A DNA stretch of 64,000 nt from Pterois miles (GCA_947000775.1 CAMQGK010000110.1:23285501-23349500), one strand, 5' to 3'. Positions 34,501 through 47,977 are shown, counted from the first letter of the stretch. Made by a program: numbers and translations. The notes: generated from the sequence alone by a model not told the origin.

Positions 34501-34887
34501 ATGAAGTACTATAAAGAAAAGATCATCCTAGAGTGTGCCCTGGGATCAGCTGTGGGATTCTGGGCTGTGTTGGGTTATATCGGACTTCTTGCGATCTTGT
34601 GTTTCATACTCGCTTTTCTTGCTAGAAAGCTGCCAGACTGCTTTAATGAAGCCAAACTGATCACCTTCAGCATGCTGATATTCTGTGCAGTCTGGATCAC
34701 ATTTATCCCAGCGTATGTCAGCTCTCCTGGGAAGTTCACTGTGGCTGTGGAGATATTTGCTATTTTAGCCTCCAGTTTTGGTTTGCTGATGTGCATTTTT
34801 TTCCCAAAATGTTATATTATTATCTTCAGGCCAGAACGAAACTCCAAAAAACATTTGATGGGGAAAATACCACCAAGAATTATTTAA
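31534..34887 (+). pseudogene. OlfC/V2R-type olfactory receptor, gene 7, with a 1-bp frameshift in exon 4
   Basis: Exons 31534-31736, 31853-32123, 32221-33024, 33190-33421, 33706-33829 and 33974-34887, all with canonical splice sites. Signal peptide MGWITVILFTLLARARS; pocket block GHSSSGVSE; exon 3 has CACLSDKRAYPTFFRT, WRWVGVI and GEAWIT. Exon 4 is 232 nt; a length divisible by three (231) is expected. A run of seven A at about 33364-33370 holds one base too many and leads to a TAA at the exon end. With one A fewer the frame would continue to the normal donor. The Cys-rich exon (CREPCPPGTRKA) and the 7-helix exon are intact. A single-base change in a homopolymer is a common sequencing error, so this gene may be functional (848 codons). 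The start was placed at ATG 31534. Confidence 0.85.
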
Positions 34888-35026
34888 TGTGTAATGCAAA
34901 AATGTCGTTCAAAACAAATGTTCTTAGTATAACAACAAGAAAAAACAACTTAATTGCAGTAAGATATGGTAGAAGTGCACAACATTGTTAAAATTCATGA
35001 CCTCTTTACTTATTGTGATGTACCTC

Positions 35027-35032
35027 AATAAA
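35027..35032 (+). terminator. Candidate polyadenylation signal of gene 7
   Basis: AATAAA 140 bp after the stop. Confidence 0.5.
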
Positions 35033-37691
35033 TTGAATACGTTGACTAAAGTCTTTTTTTCATTTTTATTTTCATTTGATCATAAATACTGTAAAATATA
35101 CGGTATGACATGTACTTTGTATCTGCATTATATTCATGTTGGACATTTATAAGATTGATTAATAACATTCAAACAAAATGTTTAAAATGTCAGTTGCTTA
35201 ATGAGGTAACTTGGTCGGACAGACTAAGAAATATTATAAAAGTTAACATGTTATCAACAGCTACTATCACTGTGTCCATCAGTGTTCGAAGGAGGTGTAC
35301 AAGAGGTCAAAATGAACTGAGGATAGTAGGAGGGCATAACATTTCTATATGGTACCACACTAGAAATCTAAATAAACTATTAGTTTACAGTGGTACCCCT
35401 TAATTACCTTGGTCTACCACAACTGTCAAAGACAATTATAGTGCAGCTTCCTTGATATTTAATATAGTGCCAATAAATATTAAAATACACAAAACACAAC
35501 ACAACACTGCAGGAGAGGTTCATGACAGTGGTTTGCTGTGTAATTTTATCGTAGCACTCACAGTCACACATTTGAAGAAATGGTTGCAACTCGGCCACAG
35601 TAAACCAAGTTATTATTATGGACTTATTAGTCAGAAAAATTATTGATTAAAACATTAAAGATGATGGGGGTGAAATAATATACAGTATATTTTGAATCAC
35701 TGTTTCACGAGATGTCCGTTCGTACATGTACAAACACACGTTACCCAGCAGATGTCACTGTGTTAGTTGTATCGAAGACACCAAAAGGACGTTCCTGCTT
35801 CTGTTCGGTTTCTTCAAAATGGTGATCGTGGTGATCACCATTTGGTGATCTTTTGTTTCGCCTTCACTGCTGCATAAACACCCACAGGCAGCTGAAGCAG
35901 ACACCTACTGTACCTGCATTTGAATGAGAAGATGAATCAGATACAGTAGTTCAGCTCTTGATAATTAATAAATAAATGTGTTACTGCTGACCAATCAGAC
36001 ACTCTGGTCAGAGCTGATTGTGACCATTCACAACTACTTTGGAAGTCAAGTTTTAATAGCAGGTGCATGTTTTACTGAATCATCTTTAGTAATAATTAAT
36101 AAAGGACATATTTTAGTCATTTTAGCAAGAACCCCTCTAAATGAACATACCTTTATGCATAAGTTCACATATTCATTTGTCATGCATGAAGGGTCATGCA
36201 TAATTTTATGCGTTCATTAATGATAATTCACTGCCCCTTTTGCAAAGTGCTATGATGACATTAGTACTCTGCTCTGATAGTTCCCATACTGAGCTAACTA
36301 AATCTTCCTCTAGAGAATACTAATGACCACCTGTCACCTCATGACGACGCTCTCTCATCCACCAGCTAACCTAAAATTCACTATATCACCCCATTCTGAG
36401 GCCTCTTCCTTATCACCCAGAAAACTTATTTGAAACTTTATTGCCGATATGGCTTTTTAATCAATTTCACATAAACATGCATATCAAACAAAATAACACA
36501 TACACAACATACCGTAAGGACTATGGTTGTTTTCTGCAAAAGTGTCCTATTTTAATGAGATCGAAAGATCAAGATGTGATCTTATGATCTGGCGAACCTC
36601 AGTCTGTAGCTACTGCACATTATCGGCTGGCTGCAGCACAGGCAACAGTGTCCAAATGTTGGTAACCCTGAAGTAGTTAGTATGATAGATTAAACGTTTC
36701 AGAGAAAACATCTTTGCTGAACAAAACAAGTCAGTTGATGTTATCAGTAGCTTGTTGTACTGCAGTAAGAACAGTCTATAATTGATATTTTTTAACATGT
36801 AACGATGTAACGCCATCTCTAACCCCTCCACTCTATCACTACAGGATCAGGGACTGACTTATTATTATATGGGTCATTATAACATGGGCACTATACAGTA
36901 TATAAAGTAAATAAACAATTTTATGTCCAACTGATTGACTTGTTTGTGAATAGCAGGGATTATTTTATCAGGAGAATCCTGTCAGCAGCAGCTCAGAGAC
37001 GCAATGAAATTGCTGGCCATACGTTCATGAGTTGGATGGAAAATATATACAAATGGAGGTTTTTAGATGGTTTAGATATGTATAGCTGTCATGAAACATA
37101 ATTTTATTAGCTGCAGAAAATCTTTAGTTTTGTAGTCCAAATCAACACAATGAAAGAAACATTATTAAATGTTAAATATTTCAGTCTACATATGTATTTA
37201 AAACTGGAGACTAATTATCATGATACAAGTCCTGTTTTAGGGGACTTAAACAAGCAAACATATAATGAAAAAAGTCAAGTTTCACAGAGTGAGAGATTGC
37301 TCACCCACAGCTGATGTTAAAACCAAACCTTACACACAAGTTTTCACCACCCCTGCAGTATTCACCTATTGCAGTGTTGGACTTCACAAAGCTTTGTCGG
37401 CCCTGCATTAATTAAACAGCCTCAAATTTTGTCGCCTATGCTACTGACTATATATAACACAGCATTTTAGAAATTTGCCCTGTAGATTGCTGGCACCTTA
37501 GTGTGATTTGTCAGTGAGTTTACGAAAAGGTGCATTTTATGGAGGTCTGATTCTATATTGTGCGTCTGTGTGTATGTTAGTGTACTGTATGTATTGTGTT
37601 GTGTACTGTACTTACCTTACCTTAAGATGGCTGTGCCCTGAGGGAAATAAATCTACCTTTTATGAAGAGAGCAGGCATCCGACACAGTCGT
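35033..37691. other. Intergenic, no gene seen
   Basis: AT-rich. A short perfect inverted repeat lies at about 35817-35843 (AAATGGTGATC / GATCACCATTT). Otherwise only short frames without domains. Confidence 0.4.
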
Positions 37692-37698
37692 TATAAGA
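37692..37698 (+). promoter_or_regulatory. Possible TATA box of gene 8
   Basis: TATAAGA, 46 bp before the ATG at 37738. An alternative, TATATATAAC, lies near 37450. Confidence 0.35.
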
Positions 37699-37737
37699 GC
37701 GGGTGTCCTCATCTCTATTAAAAGATGCCAAGCAAAC

Positions 37738-40349
37738 ATGCATGAGCTGCAGAGAGCTATTATTTTATCTCTGCTAGTTCTCTACCTGAACACAGCCTCT
37801 GGCTGTGAGCTGTTCAGCAGGTTTGACATGCCAAGTTTGTTCAAGCGGGGAGACATGATGATCGGGGGGATTTTCCCGGTTTTCAACAAAGAGATAAGTA
37901 GCACTTTTACGTTTGAGAGTGAGCCACCTGGAGCGAACTGTGCAGGGTAAGTTTTAATAGTTGCTTCATACATGCTCCTTATCTTACAAAGTGTCATTGT
38001 ATGTACATGTTCTGCAACAGCTCTGCTATTTTACTTTTACTTATTAAATCACCAAAACCTTTTCAGATTTGACCTGCGAGCTTTTCGATGGACCCAAGTG
38101 ATGATATTTGCAATTGAAGAAATCAATAAAAATCCAGCTCTCCTGCCGAACATAACTCTTGGCTACAGGATCCTCAACTCATGTGCATCACCTACAAATA
38201 CTTTACGTGCTGCACTAACTCTGGCTAGTGGACCAGAGGAGGTAGAATCGAATTGTCCTCCTGCTATATCTGCCCTTATAGCAGAGTCAGGATCATCTCA
38301 GTCTTTAGCTGTGGCTGGAACACTTGGACCATTTCAAGTGCCAATAGTAAGTGACTGAAAAAAATGTTTTATTGCATTAGTGTTTTGTGATATTTTATGC
38401 CTTTATAGTGCCTGTTTTATAACACTTTTGGTGTTATTTCTATAGGTAAGTTACTTCTCAACATGTGCCTGCTTGAGTGACAGAGTGAAATATCCCACGT
38501 TTTTTCGGACAATCCCCAGCGACTACTTCCAGGCAAAAGCGTTGGCAGCACTGGTGAAACGTTTTGGCTGGCAGTGGATTGGAGCCATCCAGTCCGACAA
38601 TGACTACGGGAGAAATGGGATACTGGCTTTCACCGAGGAGGTTGAAAAGCTCGGGGTTTGTATAGCATTTGTCGGGACAATTCTCCGCACGTACACTATG
38701 GATAAAATTCTGGATGTTGTGGAAATGATCAAGCACTCAACTGTCAAAGTGATTCTCGCTTTTGTTCCAGAGGGTGACTTTTACCCTTTGATGAGAGAGG
38801 TTGTGAATCAGAACATTACAGGCATTCAGTGGATTGCCAGTGAGGCCTGGATAACAGCAGCTCGACCCTCCACACCTGAGATCTATCAAGCTTTTGGTGG
38901 AGCCCTGGGATTTGTGGTGCAGAAGATGGCTATTCCAAATCTCAAACAGTTTCTTACAGGCATTAGCCCTTATACTGATCCAAGCGCAGCCTTTGTGAGG
39001 GATTTCTGGGAGATTATGGTCGGCTGTCAACCTGTCTTACCTGGGGAACACACAGGTATTGGTGCTGAAATATGCACAGGCTACGAGACATTAACAGATT
39101 CCCAGGACGTGTTCTTCAATGTCACACAGCTCAGAGTGTCCTATAATGTGTATAAAGCAGTTTATTCCATTGCACATGCCCTACATCAGCTGGTTTTCTG
39201 CCAGGCAGTCGGCGAAAAAACAACAAGGCCATGTTTGAATATATCAAAAATTCAGCCCAAAGAGGTGAGAAATGGTGCAAGTAAAATCCTGCAAAATGTA
39301 TATGTATATAAGTTATCTTGTCAATATGAACAAATAGAAATAGCTAATGAATAATGTGTCCCTTTCCTCAGGTCACTGATCACCTACAAAGGGTGAATTT
39401 TACAAATCAGTTTGGGGATGATGTGTTTTTTGATGCCAATGGTGACCCTCCTGCCTCTTATGATATTATCAACTGGCAGCTGATAGATGGGCAGGTGCAA
39501 CATATCACACTGGGTCATTTTTCCTCCACTGCTAATGGTGATTACAAGCTCAGCATCCAGGAAGAAAAAATTGTGTGGAAGACAGGGAAAATGGTAAATG
39601 CGTTTTTTTGAATGCAATGAATAGATAATAGATTTTGTTGGAACATAAGATCATTTGAACCACATTTTTTTTCCTCAGGTCCCGACGTCGGTGTGTTCTA
39701 ACGTTTGTCCAGTGGGAACCAGGAAAGCTCAAATAAAGGGAAAACCCACCTGCTGTTTTGACTGTATCCCGTGTACTGAAGGAACTACAGCCAACTCAAC
39801 AGGTATCAGAAACATGATCCAATATAATAACTTAAAAATAAAAATAAAGTCATTTTGCTTTGCAACATTATATTCAAAGGGGAGCTACGGCAATTTCAAA
39901 ATTCATATGTTATTCATATTTTCTAAGACAGGACAAAACATATTAGTTAACATGAAGAGCTCTGTGATAGAGTATAAAGTGTGGAGCTGCTCCAACGACC
40001 ATGAACAGGGAGAGATGATCTAGATAACACTGAGAGCACAGAGGACAATGATCTGAGTATATGGGAACATTTTCTGTTTCACTACTACAACAGAGTAAAA
40101 CATATGTCTGTATAAAAAAGAAAACAAATATTCTGTGTCCATAAAATCAGTCTCCCATTCATTGTTTATGTGGCAGCTCCAGACTGCTTGATATACTTGA
40201 TGAGATCAGACGTTTGAGACTTACTTCTTTGAGCGAGAGGAGCTCATGTTCACTAATACTGATCAAACTTTCCCAGGCTGTGGAAATAACATATCTGAAT
40301 TATTAATTCAGGTGGTGTTCCTCTTTCTCTTCCTCTTTTTCCTCTTTAA

Positions 40350-40390
<41 letters not shown>

Positions 40391-42015
40391 TGCTTTAAAG
40401 CAGTATTAGGTAGATTTGGAGAAATATGATTAAAAAAGTTATTTTTAGAAAATTGTCACTATATCCTGACAGTAGTGTATGAGACAGATAATCTGAAAAA
40501 ATCATGTTCCTCTGTGTCCTCCGGTGCTCCTGATGGCATCTGAAAGATTTCACGGACTGGAGAAAAACAACCAATCAGAGCAGAACTGGAGCCTGCCATC
40601 TCTGAGCAGCTGTCAATCACTTGTGAACTCCGATCAAACAGTCAGCTCTGGTTAAATATGAATCAATATTCTTACTATAACAACAATTTTTCACATAAAA
40701 TATTTTCATAAACATCTTGTAGTTACTGTTTAGCTGTAAAATGATAAAGTTTGTGATGCGGCTGGTGGACTGCCTAGTTTGACCATTTGATCAGTTTGTG
40801 AGTGATTGACAGCAGCTTCTGTTGAATGAACAGCCAATAGGAATGCTCTCTCTGAAATGACCTGTGATTGGCTTTACAGCCTGAAAACAGCCATGAGGAG
40901 GTGCAGAAGTCTAGTTTTCTCTCAGAACACTTGAATTACAATATGCTGAAAGGTTATTATGGATTTTTGCCCAGTTATGCCAAATCATTCTGCCTACTGC
41001 AGGTTTAAATAAAATTGCATTTATTTTTTACTCAAGTATACAGTTTTCTGTAAATGTTACATCCAGACACAGACCTGATTCTTTCTGATCCTGTTCAACA
41101 GGTGCAACCGACTGCACACCCTGTCCACAGGAATACTGGTCCAATGAGCAGAAAGACGAGTGCATTCCTAAAACAATTGAGTTCCTAACATATCACGAGC
41201 CGTTGGGAATAGCTATCACAGTTGTATCTCTGCTGGGGGCCTCCCTGTCGCTGGCTACGATGGTGGTCTTTATCCGCTACAGGGACACTCCTGTGATAAA
41301 GGCCAGCAACTCTGAGCTGAGCTGTTTCCTGTTGTTTTCTCTTTTTCTGTGTTTTCTCTGTCCCCTCACTTTCATCGCCAGACCCACAGTCTGGACCTGC
41401 ATGCTGCGCCACACGGCTTTTGGCCTGACATTTGCACTTTGTATTTCCTGCGTCTTGGGGAAAACTATTGTCGTTGTTACAGCTTTCAAAGCCACATTTC
41501 CTGGCAACAAATTTGCAGGGAAGTTTGATCCAGCACAGCAAAGGATCATAGTTTGCTCCTGCACTTTGATGCAGATAGTGATATGTGTGTTGTGGCTTAA
41601 GTTAAACCCGCCTTTCCCGGACATGGTTTTCAGGTACAGCAATATGAAGATAGTTTTAGAATGTAACACCGGCTCTGAGGCTGCTTTCTATGCAGTGCTC
41701 GGGTACATAGGGATCCTTGCAATTATCTGTCTGGTCCTGGCATTTCTAGCAAGAAAGTTGCCTGATAACTTTAATGAAGCCAAACTTATAACGTTCAGCA
41801 TGCTGATATTCTGTGCTGTCTGGATCACTTTTATCCCGGCATACGTCAGCTCTCCTGGGAAGTTCACAGTAGCTGTGGAAGTATTCGCTATTTTGTCTTC
41901 AGCATTTGGCTTATTTATTAGCATTTTTGCACCTAAATGTTACATAATATTGATCAAGCCAGAGAAAAACACCAAGAAACATGTCATGGGAAAAACTTTA
42001 AATCAAAAAATATGA
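37738..42015 (+). CDS. OlfC/V2R-type olfactory receptor, gene 8 (intact, different subfamily)
   Basis: Exons 37738-37946, 38067-38346, 38446-39264, 39372-39593, 39679-39802 and 41102-42015, summing to 2568 nt (855 aa), with canonical splice sites throughout. Signal peptide MHELQRAIILSLLVLYLNTASG. Exon 2 has RAFRWTQVMIFAIEEINKNP and pocket block AESGSSQSL. Exon 3 has YFSTCACLSDRVKYPTFFRT, WQWIGAI and SEAWIT. Exon 5 has SVCSNVCPVG. Exon 6 has ARPTVWTCMLRHTAFGLTFA in place of GRPSEWSCML, and KFDPAQQRIIV in place of KWFGPAQQRLSV. It therefore lies outside the near-identical helix tract shared by genes 2-5 and 7 and belongs to another subfamily. Exon 4 is 222 nt, two codons shorter than most. Intron 5 is 1.3 kb and carries a microsatellite and a MITE. 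Confidence 0.93.
40352..40390. repeat. (TTA)n microsatellite
   Basis: Trinucleotide run in intron 5 of gene 8. Confidence 0.95.
40394..41009. mobile_element. TTAA-flanked MITE in intron 5 of gene 8
   Basis: The left end TTTAAAGCAGTATTAGGTAGA partly matches the reverse complement of the right end, TTTAAACCTGCAGTAGGCAGAA. The interior has no coding capacity but has paired motifs such as CAACCAATCAGAG and ACAGCCAATAGG. Confidence 0.6.
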
Positions 42016-42239
42016 TTTCTTTATTTTAAAAGACAATTCTACTGTGACTTCTGCCTTTTACTGTATATAACCTACTGTATTGAAAAAATCAATATTTACT
42101 GATCTGTAGGTGAAAACCACAAATGGGAATGATATTTATTGAATCATTGTAATTTTAGTTGATAAATCATTAAATTATGTAATATCATGCATTTTTTTAT
42201 TTCATAACAGGATTTTTATTGTGTGTATCAGTAAACAGA

Positions 42240-42245
42240 AATAAA
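42240..42245 (+). terminator. Candidate polyadenylation signal of gene 8
   Basis: AATAAA about 225 bp after the gene 8 stop. Confidence 0.45.
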
Positions 42246-43213
42246 ATCTTGGTGTGAATATGAATTGCTCGTTTGGGGACACACTTTGATTATATTTAAA
42301 TAAATGTAATACATGTAATTAAATGTACATGCATTTAACATACATACAAATTAGTATTATTTTACAGTTTAGTACTAAAATGCAGGACAAGTACTTTATT
42401 GTTTTGTCTTAAGTATATTTGCCAATAAACAAAAATCAAATTTCTGGTTCTGATAGTGTTTTGTTTTATTTCCAAAACAAATTAAACATTGTCCCGAAAT
42501 TAAAACCCCATTACTCCGTTCACTTGAATGTTTTTGAAGCTTTGTCTATTCTATTATGTTTAGACGCTTTTATGTTTATCACATTCAAAATAAATAATAT
42601 TATTTTATCATTGCTGTAACTAATAAACTTGAAATAACAATAATAATTAACATAATAACTTAGAACTTATATTAATAAATAACTTTTTGGTCTTCTAAAA
42701 ATGTATTAGTCAGCATTCGGTTGTCCTTAGCTCCGCTCTGTTGTGTCACGTCTGGTTGCAAAAAAACAAGGTGGCCAAAAATGCCAAACTCCAGGCTTCA
42801 AAACGACAGTCTACAAGCTAATGGGTGACGTCACAGTGACTCCGTCCACTTCTTGTATACAATCTGTTTGTCAGTATAAGGTAATACCATTTAACGGTAG
42901 CACAAACGACAGCCCCCAAAAATACCATTGAGTTGGATAAAAGTTTAATCTAGAATGGATCATTATAACCCAGGAAGGTAGAACTGCATTAGCTTTAACT
43001 AGGTGTACTTCATAAACTGGAAGTGGTAAGTTTATCAAGTAAGTGGAAAGCCTTTTGTTTAATAGGACATCCTATCTCCAGTATCATTATCCTGTTACAT
43101 CATGTATTTTCCATCATTCAGTCTGCATTAACTCAGTTTAGTAAATCAGGCGGGGCTGCTGATATCCAATCCGGTGTCACTCGAAGATGCAAGAATGAGA
43201 AGCTCACATCACG
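42246..43213. other. Intergenic, with a fish repeat fragment
   Basis: 42765-42880 has CTCCAGGCTTCAAAACGACA followed by AATGGGTGACGTCACAGTGA, blocks of a common fish interspersed repeat. The TGACGTCA inside it is a CRE-like palindrome belonging to that repeat. The rest is AT-rich without genes. Confidence 0.5.
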
Positions 43214-43220
43214 TATATAA
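43214..43220 (+). promoter_or_regulatory. TATA box of gene 9
   Basis: TATATAA, 31 bp before the ATG at 43245. Confidence 0.5.
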
Positions 43221-43244
43221 CTTGCTTTCTCTCTCTGATATGTG

Positions 43245-46200
43245 ATGAACAATATGACTCGACTTGTGTTATTCCCCTTGCTTTACTCTCTCTTCATCCT
43301 CGCTATAACTTATCATCCAATTTCCAGCTACCCCTCTCCACCCCCATCCGCAGCCAAAGTGTGCACCCTTCAAAACAGCTTTCAGCCAGTCTTTGTGGCC
43401 ACGGGTGACTATGTCATCGGGGGGATTTTCCCTCTTCACTATAACCAGGAGATGCCAGACCTCAACTGCACCTACAGACCACCACCAGTGAAGTGCAATG
43501 GGTAAGTTTGACACGTGGAAATCATAGTGGGAGTATTTAACTTACTGCTTCCAAGTAAAATATTTTATACAAGAAAAGTGTGTTTGTTGAATAACTCTTG
43601 TTTTAATGAATGGATTATGCAACATATACTTGTATTTACCAGGTGTTAGTATACTGTGATAATTCTGCCATGTAAGAAAATCTTAATACGGTATATACAG
43701 GGATGACTTGAACTGAATAGCACTTTGAGTTTGAGTTAGAGATTTAGATTTGAAAAAATAAAGTTACAGAGAGAGACAGAGAGAGAGAAAAGTCACAGTA
43801 ATGCTTTATTTTATGGGTGTGTGATTCCCGAATAATTTCCAAATAATTCCAAAGAAATTTCTAGAAAGAACTAGTTAAGTTGGTACTATTCATATTCGGA
43901 AAATGTGAATTTTCTCTGCTTTACGCAAGCAATTAATTTCAAATAATAAACTGAAAGTCTACCATTTAAACAATAGCTCAGTTTCCCCTAAAACTGTTCC
44001 ACATTGCATGTCTAATTACAGACCTGTAAAATAAAGAATCATATTAGAGAAAATGTGAACAAAGCAAAAACAAATCAGTTGTGTTATCATATGCAATGAT
44101 GCAATTCAGGCTAACTTCAAATTAAAACATAATCTGTTCTTCAAGTTGACCTTGTCTCCACACCCGCTGTGTTCAATGTGTGTGTGTTGTGTGCAGCTTT
44201 GACCCCAGGGCTTTCCGCTGGGCTCAGACTATGAGGCTGGCAGTGGAGGAGATAAACCAGAGTGCAGAGCTATTGCCCAATTACACCCTTGGGTACAAAA
44301 TCTTTGATTCATGTGCATATCCACTGACTGGCCAGAGGGCTGCTCTGGCTGTGTTGAACGGCCTGAGCGAGGACGACTCTCCCATGTGCAGCGGCGCCTC
44401 TCCGCTCCTCGCTGTGATTGGAGAATCTGGTTCTGCTCAGTCAATTGTGGTGTCAAGAATCCTGCAGCCATTCAGAATCCCAATGGTAATGATGACGCCT
44501 TTCCTCTGTAATCCACAAAAAACCCTTAAACCCTACAATCAGTTTTACTGTACTCTTTTGTTTTTCTGTCTTTACACAGATCAGCTACTTTTCCTCATGT
44601 GCGTGTCTCACTGACAGAAGAAAATATCCCACCTTCTTCAGAGTAATCCCTAATGATGACTATCAGGTGAGAGTTTGTCCTCAAATTAAAATGGATTTTT
44701 TTTAAATTGTCATATGTCGTCTGGCAGTGCAATACAGGTGCACATAATTCAGAAACATAATATTAAAATGATGTCAGTTAACTTGGACCTTTTTTCTGTA
44801 TAACCCAGGTGAAAGCTATTGCTCAGCTGCTGGTACGCTTCAACTGGACTTGGGTGGGGCTGGTGCGAGGGGACCATGAATATGGGCGCTTCGCCGTGCA
44901 AGGTTTACTGAGAGAATTGCAGGGTACCAAAGTGTGTGTAGCGTACCGAGAAATGATCCCTCTGCTCTACAATCGCCAGAGGGCTCTGGAGATCATGCAG
45001 GTAGGTGTAAAGACAACTAAGACTGAGATAAGTTTTATATCACCTAAAGACCTTTTTTATAGTGGGTGTTGATTACACAACAGTGGCAGCCCCTATGTGG
45101 GAAATTTGTATGTAATTTTGTAATACAAATTAGACAACCCTGATGAAATGAGTTGCTGTCTGTGTGTTGCTTTCAGCCCATTTGTCCCAGTGTCCCCCGG
45201 TTGGATCCTGCTGTTTGCCAAAGCATCTTTATTTTTTTTTTTACCACTAGATGTCACTATATTTTTAAATCCTACATATATTTACTGAAAAAAACATTAT
45301 TATTATTATTATCATTATGAAATATTATGAAATTATGAGTTTTTATTACCACTATGATGTCACCAGATTTGAAAATTTTAAAATCCTACATATACTTATT
45401 TTTAAAGTTTATTTATTTATTTATATTTAATTATTTTAATATTAAACATAATGTACATTACAGAGTTTTGCCCAAAGTCACTTACTTTTAACATGCTTCT
45501 TGTGAAACTCATTCTCTTTTTTTTCTTTTGCCATCTGCCTCTCTGTAAAGGTGATGCGCAGCTCTTTGGCAAAAGTGGTGGTGGTGTTTTCAGCTGAGGG
45601 GGAGATGACCCCGTTTTTGAGGGACTACATGGCACAGAACATCACCGGAATCCAGTGGGTGGCTAGCGAGGCCTGGGTCACGGCGTCTGTCTTCACAGGC
45701 AGCGAGTATTACCCCTACTTAGGGGGCACCATCGGGTTTGGCATCAGAAAGGGTCACATCTCCAGACTTGGTGACTACCTACAGACAGTCAACCCTCAGA
45801 TGTATCCCAGCAGTGTTCTGGTTAAGGAGCTGTGGGAGGCCCTGTATGGTTGTGATCCTTCTCTGTCGCCTGGCTCCCGGTTGCCTCCCTGCTCAGGACA
45901 GGAGTCCCTGTTGGAGCAGCATTCAGCCTACATGAACACATCCAGCCCTAGAGTGGCCTATAATGTCTATAAGGCTGTATATGCAGTTGCTCATTCCCTG
46001 CACAACCTTCTTCTCTGTCAGCCGGGCAGTGGCCCTTTCCAGAACAACTCATGTGCTCAGAGCAGCAACATACACCCCTGGCAAGTATGTTTCAGTTTTC
46101 TTACTCTTACTGCACTGAAAATCTTGTTTGAAGTACTTAATATAATCTATTGGTTTTCAAGCTCCAGTACTACCTCCAGGAAGTGACTTTTAACATTGCC

Positions 46201-47977
46201 GGTGACGTGGTGAACTTTGACTTGAAGGGCGACTCCATACCCTACTATGACATCCTCAACTGGCAGAGAGGCACAAGCGGAAACATTGAATTTGTCAACG
46301 TGGGGTTGTTTGATGGAACCAAGCCTGATGGAGAGGAGCTGGCCATCCAGGAGGACAGGATAATGTGGGCAGGGCATCAGAGTGAGGCAAGCTGCTCACA
46401 CTGTGTTTTTACCTTCATCAGATGCCAACTGTTGAAGTTCTGTAGGTTGAGGTGGAGGTGAGTCAGGTGGGCACGACGAGCTGGATCTGATGTGAGTTCC
46501 TTTGCATTCATACAGTGAACAGTAGAGATTCAAAACGCCATGCAGTAAGACATGTTTGGTGATTTAATGTTTCCTGTTGTATTCCTAAATCTTCTTCTTT
46601 GATTTCATGAAAATTATCCTTTGAATTTTCAAAACAAACAAAGGCATCAAGGCTGCTATCTTTAAGTACTTTTCTTTAACCAAATTAAATCTTGAACCTG
46701 AATTTTAGCCCATTTTTAAAGGTGAAGTTTCTGCTGCCACAATCAATTGTTAAATACATTTTAAACTACACATTTTTAAAGGAACAGTGTGTATCTAATC
46801 ACAGAAATGGAATAAACATTTATAGCTATGTTTTCATTATATTCAATACATTATATATTACATTCAGTACAATCATCTGAAACTAAGAACCATATTTTTG
46901 TTAGCTTATAATGAGTCCTTCATATCTACATAGGGAGCAGTACCTCTTCACAGAGTCCGCCATGTTGCTACAGTAGCCCAGAGCGAACACAAACACTGGC
47001 TCTTTGTGTTTTTCTGTTACCTGAAGGCCACCGTATTTCTGGACACACTTGTGAAACTGTGGTAATGTGAGCTGCAGAATGAAAAACTGTGGTATTGGTA
47101 ATGTTATCAGTCTTGGAAAGGCAGGAGTGAGTGGATGTGTACTCAGTTGCCTGCAATCTGCAACCACACTACTAGATGCTACCAGATCCTTCACACTGCA
47201 CCTTTAAATAGCTCTTGGACAGTATGAAAGCAGCACATCCTTACATTTGAAGAGCTAGAACCAAAAAATATTGGTGTTTTTTGTTTAAAGAGACAGTGTG
47301 TAACATTAAGGGGGATCGATAACAGAAATGTAATATAATATTCATAATTATGTTGAATATTATATATTATATAGTGTAGTGAAGAATTTTGAGCGCTATA
47401 TTTGCAGAAATTGTTCACAACAGAAACTAAGAATTGTTGTGTTTGTTAGCTTAAAATGAGCTCCTCATATCTACATAGGGAGCGGGTCCTCTTCACGGAG
47501 TCCGCCATGTTGCTGCACTATGTTTCTACAGTAGCCCAAAACAGGCTTTTTACGTTGTCTTGAAGACGGTGGTAACGTGAGCCGCAGAATCCAAAACTGT
47601 GGAACCGCCAGCTGCTGTCTGACTAGCTCCTAAAGATACATAACTGCAGTCTTGGAGAAAGAGGAGTATGAGATGGGTTACTCAGTTGGTTGTAATTGGT
47701 AACCACACCACTAGATGCCGCCAAATCCGTCACACTTTACCTTGAATAAATGGTTGAAATGATTATCTAAATAGTCTTTTATTTCAGAAATAGGACTAAT
47801 CAAGGAAGGCAGAGCTGACAGTCATGATCTGCTCCCTTAGGTTCCCATGTCTGTATGCAGTTCCAGTTGTCTTCCAGGGTCCCGGAAGGCTGTCCGTCGT
47901 GGGGAGCCTGTCTGCTGCTTTGACTGTGTACCATGTGACAGTGGCAAAATTAGCAATCAGACAAGTGAGCTTAAATC

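Noticed and set aside
42823..42832. CRE-like TGACGTCA as a regulator of gene 9
   Set aside because: It belongs to a common interspersed repeat, so its position near the gene is probably incidental.
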